15,070 bases of DNA. Source: Nitrospira sp. GTDB lineage: Bacteria; Nitrospirota; Nitrospiria; Nitrospirales; Nitrospiraceae. Below, piece by piece: positions 8,124 to 12,644 of this stretch. Each line of letters starts with the position of its first letter. Positions within the stretch are counted from its first letter, which is position 1. The notes below the pieces were generated by a model. That model worked only from the letters and a program-made list of their open reading frames with translations, did not search any database and had not been told where the DNA came from. The position numbers and the translations under genes were made by a program. The stretch is taken from contig VGXD01000017.1 in the NCBI GenBank assembly GCA_016873525.1, forward strand, positions 1-15,070, read 5' to 3'.

Positions 8124-9275
8124 GTGAAGCCCCACGAACTGAACCAGGCCATCACACAACGCGGCGTCGCGCCCCTCTATCTGATTGTCGGGGAGGAAGA
8201 TTATTTGCGGGACCAGGCGGTGGCCTCGCTCAAGGTTGCGGTGCTGGGTCCCGGCCAGGGAGAAACGTCGGGCGGCGGCGACGAGGGCGGAGGGCTGGAG
8301 GCCTTCAACTACGATTTTCTCTATGGCGACGAATGCGAGGCGGCTGAAATTCTGGCCCGCGCCGGCGAGGTTCCGGTCTTTGCTCCCCGCCGTCTGATGC
8401 TGCTCAAGGCGGCGGACAAGCTGCCGGCCCGCGAGGGCGAGGCCCTCCTGGACTACCTGAAGGCTCCCTGCGAGACGACCACCCTGGTCTTCGTGGCACC
8501 CAAACTGGACGGGCGGCTCAAGTTCTCGCAGGCCTTAAACAAGAGCGCCGTCGTCGTGGATTGCTCGCCCCTCTACGACAATCAAGTGGCGGCCTGGATC
8601 AAGGCCGAGGCCTTGCGGCTCGGCGTGACGCTCGACGAGGAGGCGGCCTTGCTGCTCAAGGAGACGGCCGGCAGCTCGCTCTACCTCGTCCGGCGCGAAC
8701 TGGAAAAGCTGGCGACCTATGTGCCGGAGGGGGCGACCGTGGGCCAGGCGGAAGTGGCGGCGGTCCGGGGCGTGGAGCCCGGCGCCTCGGTCTTCGACCT
8801 GACGGCGGCGATCGGGGCGCGGGACCGTGTCCGGGCGTTGCGCATCGTGGCGCGCAACCTGGAGGCCGGCGAGGCGCCGGTGCGCATCCTCGGCTCGCTG
8901 GTCTGGCAGTACCGGCAACTCTGGAAGGCCAAGGACCTGCTCAGGCAGGGACGCGGCGAGGCGGAGGCCGCGCGGATGCTCCGCATGCAGTCCTTCAAGG
9001 TGAAGGAATTTCTGGGACGGTTTGCCGACGCCTCGCTGAAGACGGCGTTCCGGCTGTTTCTGGAGACGGATTCCAAATTGAAGGGAGGCAGCGCGACATC
9101 GCCGGCTCTGGTGCTGGAGTCGCTGCTGCTGACGCTCTGCGGGCCGGTGAAGGACCTCAGGGCCGAAGGCCGTCCTGGATCGGGGGGCGTTCCACCCGTC
9201 AGGCCGACGGCCGGTCCGATGTCGCCGGGTCGAGGAGGGGAGAGCGTCAGGCCTGCGGGGACGACAGGGCGTTGA
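8124..9275 (+). CDS. holA: DNA polymerase III delta subunit
   Basis: The delta subunit is the clamp-loader wrench that opens the beta sliding clamp. The 383-residue protein has the family N-terminus (PLYLIVGEEDYLRDQAV, about 17-33), a Walker-A-degenerate AAA+ core, VFVAPKLDGRLKFSQAL near 120-136, the ETAGSSLYLVRRELEKLATY helix region and the C-terminal collar with WQYRQLWKAKDLL. Two features deviate: a Gly-rich insertion near residues 43-58, and about 45 extra low-complexity residues (Gly, Pro, Arg) after LLTLCGPVKDL that do not resemble the collar domain. The start is GTG with AGCGAGGA about ten bases upstream. It is the last gene of the leuS operon. Its final 29 bases overlap the 3' end of rpsT on the other strand. 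Confidence 0.95.
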   Translation: MKPHELNQAITQRGVAPLYLIVGEEDYLRDQAVASLKVAVLGPGQGETSGGGDEGGGLEAFNYDFLYGDECEAAEILARAGEVPVFAPRRLMLLKAADKLPAREGEALLDYLKAPCETTTLVFVAPKLDGRLKFSQALNKSAVVVDCSPLYDNQVAAWIKAEALRLGVTLDEEAALLLKETAGSSLYLVRRELEKLATYVPEGATVGQAEVAAVRGVEPGASVFDLTAAIGARDRVRALRIVARNLEAGEAPVRILGSLVWQYRQLWKAKDLLRQGRGEAEAARMLRMQSFKVKEFLGRFADASLKTAFRLFLETDSKLKGGSATSPALVLESLLLTLCGPVKDLRAEGRPGSGGVPPVRPTAGPMSPGRGGESVRPAGTTGR

Positions 9276-9525
9276 CCTTGGTCGCGAGGGAGGAAATCCG
9301 ACGGGACGCGGTGTTGGGCTTGAGCACGCCCTTGGTGACCGCCTTGCTGAGGGCGGAGGTGGCCTCACGCAGCGCCGTCTTGGCTTCGTCGGCCTTCTTC
9401 TCTCCGACGGCGGTGAGCACCTTCTTCATGATGCCCTTGACCGTGTTGTGCACGACCCGGTTCCGCTGGTTGCGCTTGACGGCCTGCCGGGCTTGTTTGA
9501 TCGTCGACTTGTGAACGATAGGCAT
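9247..9525 (-). CDS. rpsT: 30S ribosomal protein S20
   Basis: S20 is a primary binder of 16S rRNA in the 30S body. The 92-residue, Lys/Arg/Ala-rich helical protein begins MPIVHKSTIKQARQAVKRN, where VV of VVHNTVKG follows NQRNR, matching the family (KSA.KR.RQ...R..RN...KS..K). Length is normal. The ATG at 9525 has GGAG eight bases upstream. The frame stays open far upstream to 9954, antisense to pyrF, but that is not coding. Its 3' end runs 29 bases into holA on the opposite strand. Confidence 0.96.
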   Translation of the reverse strand: MPIVHKSTIKQARQAVKRNQRNRVVHNTVKGIMKKVLTAVGEKKADEAKTALREATSALSKAVTKGVLKPNTASRRISSLATKVNALSSPQA

Positions 9526-9573
9526 CGCAATACTCCATCGATACGGTGCGAGTGACAGTTGAAAGGACTGTGT

Positions 9574-9603
9574 TATGTACCATAGGAACGATCGGCCGGT
9601 CAA
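9574..9603 (-). promoter_or_regulatory. rpsT promoter (TTGACC, 18 bp, TACATA, with TG extension)
   Basis: On the minus strand TTGACC (9603-9598) is followed after 18 bases by TACATA (9579-9574), with TGG just before the -10. The predicted start near 9567 gives a leader of about 40 bases that includes the Shine-Dalgarno. S20 commonly controls its own translation, but no specific leader structure was identified. Confidence 0.55.
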
Positions 9604-9678
9604 GACGAGGGGCAGCGAGGGGATTGGGACGGTTGCGGCAGGGGCTGGGCTTGGTCCGGTGACGCAGGGGAGGCAGCC

Positions 9679-10401
9679 ATGGCCGGTGTGAACGCCAGGG
9701 ATCGGTTGATCCTGGCCCTGGATGTGCCCAAGGCCGAGGAGGCTCACCGGCTCATGGACCGCCTGGGGGAGGGGGTCCGGTTCGTCAAGATCGGGCTGGA
9801 ACTCTACACCGCGGCTGGGCCGGACATCGTGCGCCGGGCCCGCGCGCAGGGGAAGCGGGTGTTTCTGGATCTGAAGTTTCTGGACATCGAAGAGACGGTC
9901 CGGCGGGCCACCGCCCTGGTGGCCGACCTGGGCGTGGAGTTTCTGACGATCCATGCCAACCGCAAGGCGCTCCTGGCCGCCGTGGAAGGACGCGGCGGGT
10001 CCGGCTTAAAACTCCTGGCCGTCACCGTGCTCACCAACTTCGACGCCAACGACCTGCGCGAGATGGGCATCCAGCGGAGCGTGGGCGATCTGGTGGTGGC
10101 GCGGGCGTCCCTGGCGGCCGAAGTCGGCTGCGACGGCGTCGTGGCTTCCGGCGAGGAACCGGCGGCCATTCGCGCAAGCGTGGGCGACCGTCTGCTCATC
10201 GTCACGCCGGGCATCAGGCCCTCCGGCAAGGGGGTGGATGACCATGCGCGGCCCACCACTCCGACCCAATCCATCAAAGCCGGCTCCGACTACCTTGTCG
10301 TGGGCCGGCCGATCCGCGATGCCGCCGATCCCGCCGCCGCCGTCGAGGCGATCGTCGCCGAGATGCAAGCCGCCTTCGACGCGCGGGCCGGACAGAGGTA
10401 G
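9679..10401 (+). CDS. pyrF: Orotidine-5'-phosphate decarboxylase
   Basis: This enzyme decarboxylates OMP to UMP, the last step of de novo pyrimidine synthesis. The 240-residue TIM-barrel protein keeps the catalytic array: D15, K37, and D64-x-K66-x-x-D69 in DLKFLDIEETV. The phosphate-binding loop is TPGIRPSGKGVDDHARPTTP with SDYLVVGRPI near the end. The usual His in DLKxHD is Leu here, and NT after the motif is ET; neither is a catalytic position. The ATG at 9679 has a strong GGGGAGG five bases upstream. It is divergent from rpsT, with a 153-base gap. No promoter for pyrF itself stands out in 9604-9678. Confidence 0.98.
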   Translation: MAGVNARDRLILALDVPKAEEAHRLMDRLGEGVRFVKIGLELYTAAGPDIVRRARAQGKRVFLDLKFLDIEETVRRATALVADLGVEFLTIHANRKALLAAVEGRGGSGLKLLAVTVLTNFDANDLREMGIQRSVGDLVVARASLAAEVGCDGVVASGEEPAAIRASVGDRLLIVTPGIRPSGKGVDDHARPTTPTQSIKAGSDYLVVGRPIRDAADPAAAVEAIVAEMQAAFDARAGQR

Positions 10402-10430
10402 GCATCGCGACTTTCGGACGTTCTTCCCGC

Positions 10431-10461
10431 TTGCGGGCGCCCCGATCAGTTGTGCTAAGAT
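10431..10461 (+). promoter_or_regulatory. Likely tRNA-His promoter (TTGCGG, 19 bp, TGC TAAGAT)
   Basis: TAAGAT at 10456-10461 is preceded by TGC (10453-10455), an extended -10. The best -35 candidate is TTGCGG at 10431-10436, with a long 19-base spacer. Transcription would start near 10468, about 43 bases before the tRNA. Confidence 0.45.
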
Positions 10462-10510
10462 GCAGCTCCGCCACGGTTCCCGTCGAATCGTCCGCCGATA
10501 CAAGCTGGGT

Positions 10511-10586
10511 GGTGGGTGTAGCTCAAGGGTAGAGCGCCTGACTGTGGCTCAGGAGGTTGCGGGTTCGAAACCCGTCACTCACCCCA
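10511..10586 (+). tRNA. tRNA-His, anticodon GTG
   Basis: The cloverleaf is complete. The acceptor stem GTGGGTG (10512-10518) pairs with CACTCAC (10576-10582) through one G-U pair. The D arm is GCTC/GAGC, and the anticodon stem CCTGA/TCAGG encloses the loop CTGTGGC with anticodon GTG at 10544-10546. The T arm GCGGG/CCCGT has loop TTCGAAA. The histidine-specific extra G-1 (10511) faces C73 (10583), and CCA is encoded (10584-10586). The 3' half serves as the attachment site of the downstream element, and the gene remains intact. Confidence 0.97.
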
Positions 10587-11785
10587 AACCCCCTCTCTGA
10601 ATCTCCGCTCCTAGCAAGGGGTTTCATGCCTTCAGTGCCCTCAGCCCGCCGGGTAGGGTGCGTCTGGGGTGCGGATTCGGACTTGTCCACAGGGCCATCA
10701 AGCCGGTCGACCGCCTGCTTGTTCGCCCCCGGAATCAAGTGTCCGTAGAGGTCCACGGTGACCTGGATGGAGCTGTGGCCCATCTGTTCCTTCACATACA
10801 CCGGGCTTTCGCCCTGCTGCAGGAGGAGGCTGGCAAAGGTATGCCGGAGGTCGTGGAAACGAACCTGACGCAAGCCAGACCACTTCAGCAGGCCATAAAA
10901 CACCCGGTCCCGGAGGTTGTTGGGATGCAGGAGGCCGCCCTGCTCGTTACAAAAGACCCAGGCCGGAATCTCCTTCCAACCGTTGGCCGCGGCCTCGATC
11001 TGGCACTCGGTCTGAAGATCCTTGAGGGCTTGGGCCAGTTCAAGGGACATATCCACCCGCCGGCTTTCGCCGCTCTTGGGCGTCGTCACCTTCCAGTGAG
11101 TGTAATTGCGCTGCACCTGGATAAACCGACCGTGGTAGTCAAGATCGCCCCACTGAAGGGCCAGAAGCTCGCCCATCCGGAGGCCGGTCCGGACGGCGCA
11201 GAGGAACAGCGGATAGTAGCGTGGCGCCTTGTCCTTGACCGATTCAAGGAAACCGGCCACCTCCTCCCTGGTCAACGGGTTGATCGCTCGACGTTTGCTC
11301 ACTTTGGGCAGGAATTTACCCGGCCGGAGGGCGGGATTGACGGTTAAAAGACCATCTTCAACGGCCTGACTGAGCAGGCTGCTCAGGCATAGAATCACGT
11401 TTCGGACCGTCTTCTGGGCCTGTCCCTTGTCCAAACAGGCGAAGGCCAGAGCCTTGACTCGTTCACGGGTGACGTCTTCCAAGTCCAGGCCTTTCAGGAC
11501 CGGTTTGATGTCCCGTTCCATGATCTTTTTGTAGTCGTCATGGGTCGTGTGTTTGCGGGTATGCCGGATCCGTTCGAGCCAGGTCTCCGCATAGGCCTCG
11601 ATTTTGATGCCGGCCTTCGTGGCGATACCTACGCTCCCGAGCTTGAGCTTGGCGTCGAGCCGCTGAGCAAATTCCTGGGCCAGTTTCTTGTTCGATCCAA
11701 AGAACTTCTTCTTTCGCTGGCCCTTGTGGTTGATAAAGACCCACCAGCCGGGCTTATCTGGACGCTGTCCAACTCTCACACCCAT
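10523..11785 (-). CDS. Tyrosine recombinase/integrase
   Basis: This 420-residue site-specific recombinase has an N-terminal arm-binding-like segment (about 1-50, GWWVFINHKGQRKKKFFGS), a SAM-like core-binding domain (about 60-155) and a catalytic domain (about 165-355). The catalytic set is complete: R203 (TGLRMGE), K237 (TPKSGESRR), H311-x-x-R314 (HDLRH), H337 (MGHSS) and nucleophile Y347 (DLYGH). After Tyr there is a 73-residue tail. Its last 20 residues (GVSDGFRTRNLLSHSQALYP) are the antisense translation of tRNA-His, and the stop lies under the tRNA D stem. The start chosen is ATG 11785, preceded by AAAGG; an in-frame GTG at 11812 is the alternative and would begin eight bases after the preceding RHH gene's stop. 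It is the third gene of a minus-strand operon from the promoter at 12307-12336. Confidence 0.95.
   Translation of the reverse strand: MGVRVGQRPDKPGWWVFINHKGQRKKKFFGSNKKLAQEFAQRLDAKLKLGSVGIATKAGIKIEAYAETWLERIRHTRKHTTHDDYKKIMERDIKPVLKGLDLEDVTRERVKALAFACLDKGQAQKTVRNVILCLSSLLSQAVEDGLLTVNPALRPGKFLPKVSKRRAINPLTREEVAGFLESVKDKAPRYYPLFLCAVRTGLRMGELLALQWGDLDYHGRFIQVQRNYTHWKVTTPKSGESRRVDMSLELAQALKDLQTECQIEAAANGWKEIPAWVFCNEQGGLLHPNNLRDRVFYGLLKWSGLRQVRFHDLRHTFASLLLQQGESPVYVKEQMGHSSIQVTVDLYGHLIPGANKQAVDRLDGPVDKSESAPQTHPTRRAEGTEGMKPLARSGDSERGFGVSDGFRTRNLLSHSQALYP
10542..10586 (+). other. Presumed attachment site (attL) in the 3' half of tRNA-His
   Basis: A tyrosine integrase gene abuts this tRNA and reads into it, the usual arrangement when an element integrates in a tRNA 3' end. 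The core should lie somewhere between the anticodon loop and CCA. A second copy of the tRNA 3' end was looked for by eye to 15070 and not found, so the exact core cannot be set. Confidence 0.55.
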
Positions 11786-11819
11786 CACGCCACCTTTTTT
11801 GATCGGCCGCACCCTCGAT

Positions 11820-12134
11820 TCATTGTCGTCTCCCCTTCTTCTTCGAAGCTGCAGGGCCCGCTCGACTGACGGTCTGAGCGAAAATGCTGAGAGTGTTTCG
11901 CTTGATGTCTTGCCTATCCTTCCGGGTCAGGCCTGGTTGTTTTTGCGCCTCTTTGCTAAGCTTGATAAGCCCGTCGGTAAAGGCTACCCACATCAGATGT
12001 TCTTCCCCGAGCTCAAGGCATTCTCGGACAACAGCATCAAATGATCGCTTGCTGCTGGCAGCCCATTTGTGCAAGGAGCGGTTCATCTTCCTGGGAATCC
12101 TCACGGTCACAGTGAGCAACTGGTGCCGTGCCAT
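11820..12134 (-). CDS. Small ribbon-helix-helix-like DNA-binding protein (104 aa)
   Basis: The N-terminal third has the RHH pattern: a beta strand LLTVTVRIP (6-14), then two helices RKMNRSLHKWAASS and SFDAVVRECLELGEEHL (about 15-46). This resembles Arc/CopG/MetJ-type regulators. The remaining residues are charged and end in a Lys/Arg-rich tail. The function is not recognised beyond DNA binding. The start is ATG 12134, with GGGAGG six bases upstream; ATG 12137 is adjacent and also possible. Either start overlaps the stop codon of the 48-residue RHH gene (ATGATG shared with TGA), indicating translational coupling. The integrase follows. A role in controlling integrase expression or excision is inferred from position. 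Confidence 0.75.
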   Translation of the reverse strand: MARHQLLTVTVRIPRKMNRSLHKWAASSKRSFDAVVRECLELGEEHLMWVAFTDGLIKLSKEAQKQPGLTRKDRQDIKRNTLSIFAQTVSRAGPAASKKKGRRQ

Positions 12135-12280
12135 CATCGACCTCCCTTCTTGGGTCGGTTAAATTCCCTTTCCAGTAGGTGGCGGATAAAACCGGCCGCG
12201 GTATAGCCCTCTTTTCGAAGCTCATCGAGCTTTGCCTTGATTGGTCGCGGAACCCCAATGATCATCTTCACCATTGCCAC
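12134..12280 (-). CDS. Very small ribbon-helix-helix protein (48 aa), first gene of the integrase operon
   Basis: Reading from GTG 12280 gives 48 codons ending at a TGA (12136-12134) that overlaps the next gene's start. The protein begins MAMVKMIIGVPRPIKAKLDE and has a short beta strand (VKMIIGVP), a first helix (about 12-25) and a second helix TAAGFIRHLLEREF (about 27-40), then a basic tail. This is the compact RHH fold with nothing added. GGAGGTGG lies six bases before GTG 12280, while the internal ATG 12274 is 12 away, so GTG is preferred. It is the promoter-proximal gene, with a palindromic operator just upstream, fitting an autorepressor. Confidence 0.7.
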   Translation of the reverse strand: MAMVKMIIGVPRPIKAKLDELRKEGYTAAGFIRHLLEREFNRPKKGGR

Positions 12281-12306
12281 AGCTTTCCACCTCCCTCATT
12301 GGACGT

Positions 12307-12336
12307 AGTATATCCTAGGATATATAGGTATGTCAA
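12307..12336 (-). promoter_or_regulatory. Near-consensus promoter of the RHH-integrase operon (TTGACA, 18 bp, TATACT)
   Basis: On the minus strand a perfect TTGACA (12336-12331) and TATACT (12312-12307, five of six matches) are separated by 18 bases. Transcription should start near 12300, leaving about 20 bases to GTG 12280, enough for the GGAGGTGG ribosome binding site. This is among the strongest sigma-70 promoters in the window. Confidence 0.75.
12309..12324. promoter_or_regulatory. Perfect 16-bp palindrome, likely RHH operator
   Basis: TATATCCTAGGATATA is its own reverse complement. It occupies the promoter spacer and the first four bases of the -10 of the RHH-integrase operon, where a bound protein would block polymerase. 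A second CCTA...TAGG pair (12314-12317 and 12325-12328) overlaps it. RHH proteins bind short palindromes cooperatively, so one of the adjacent RHH products is the obvious candidate ligand. Confidence 0.65.
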
Positions 12337-12343
12337 GAGATAC

Positions 12344-12372
12344 TTGCTTCCCTCTGATACCGGTGCTAGGCT
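12344..12372 (+). promoter_or_regulatory. Predicted promoter of the third RHH-like gene (TTGCTT, 17 bp, TGC TAGGCT)
   Basis: TTGCTT at 12344-12349 and TAGGCT at 12367-12372 are separated by 17 bases, and TGC directly precedes the -10. Transcription would begin near 12379, two bases before the ATG at 12381, with no Shine-Dalgarno, suggesting a leaderless message. Confidence 0.45.
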
Positions 12373-12380
12373 CCACCGTC

Positions 12381-12575
12381 ATGGCTCCTGAAAAGCATAA
12401 GACTGAAAGGCCAGGGACATGGATCATCAAGGATGTTCCCCGGGACCTGATGCACCGTATGAAGATTGCAGCCGTCCTGGAAAAGAAGACTTTGAAACAG
12501 CTGCTGTTCGATCTGTCCGAAGCCCACCTTGATGAGTTGGAGAAGAAAGGCATCCTGCCCAAAAACTTGCGCTGA
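12381..12575 (+). CDS. Small Arc/RHH-like protein (64 aa)
   Basis: From ATG 12381 the 64-residue product begins MAPEKHKTERPGTWIIKDVP. It has one beta strand (TWIIKDVP, 13-20) and two helices (about 21-34 and 37-57) with the RHH spacing. The segment DLMHRMKIAAVLEKKTLKQLL resembles Arc-like domains that begin with a 'WIIKDVP' strand. The frame is open upstream to an ATG at 12330, but that extension crosses the predicted promoter and is not RHH-like. Its gene points away from the integrase operon and towards the caspase-family gene, whose start lies 69 bases after this stop. It may regulate either. The function is inferred from fold only. Confidence 0.7.
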   Translation: MAPEKHKTERPGTWIIKDVPRDLMHRMKIAAVLEKKTLKQLLFDLSEAHLDELEKKGILPKNLR

Positions 12576-12614
12576 ACGTCCTCCGACCGGTCGGTGACTC
12601 GGCCCCTCCTTGGT

Positions 12615-12643
12615 TTGACAACTCTCATACGCTGGCCTAGACT
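12615..12643 (+). promoter_or_regulatory. Promoter-like TTGACA, 17 bp, TAGACT before the caspase-family gene
   Basis: TTGACA at 12615-12620 and TAGACT at 12638-12643 have an ideal 17-base spacer. The expected transcript start (about 12650) falls five bases inside the reading frame begun by ATG 12645, so either the start site is displaced, or the true start codon or main promoter differs. The same layout recurs at 14879. Confidence 0.5.
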
Positions 12644-12644
12644 C

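Noticed and set aside
9526..9954. N-terminal extension of S20 to 9954
   Set aside because: It covers the rpsT promoter and runs antisense to pyrF. S20 proteins start at the ATG used here, which has a Shine-Dalgarno.
12330..12380. N-terminal extension of the 64-residue RHH-like protein to ATG 12330
   Set aside because: It overlaps the operator region and predicted promoter, has no ribosome binding site, and adds residues unlike the fold.
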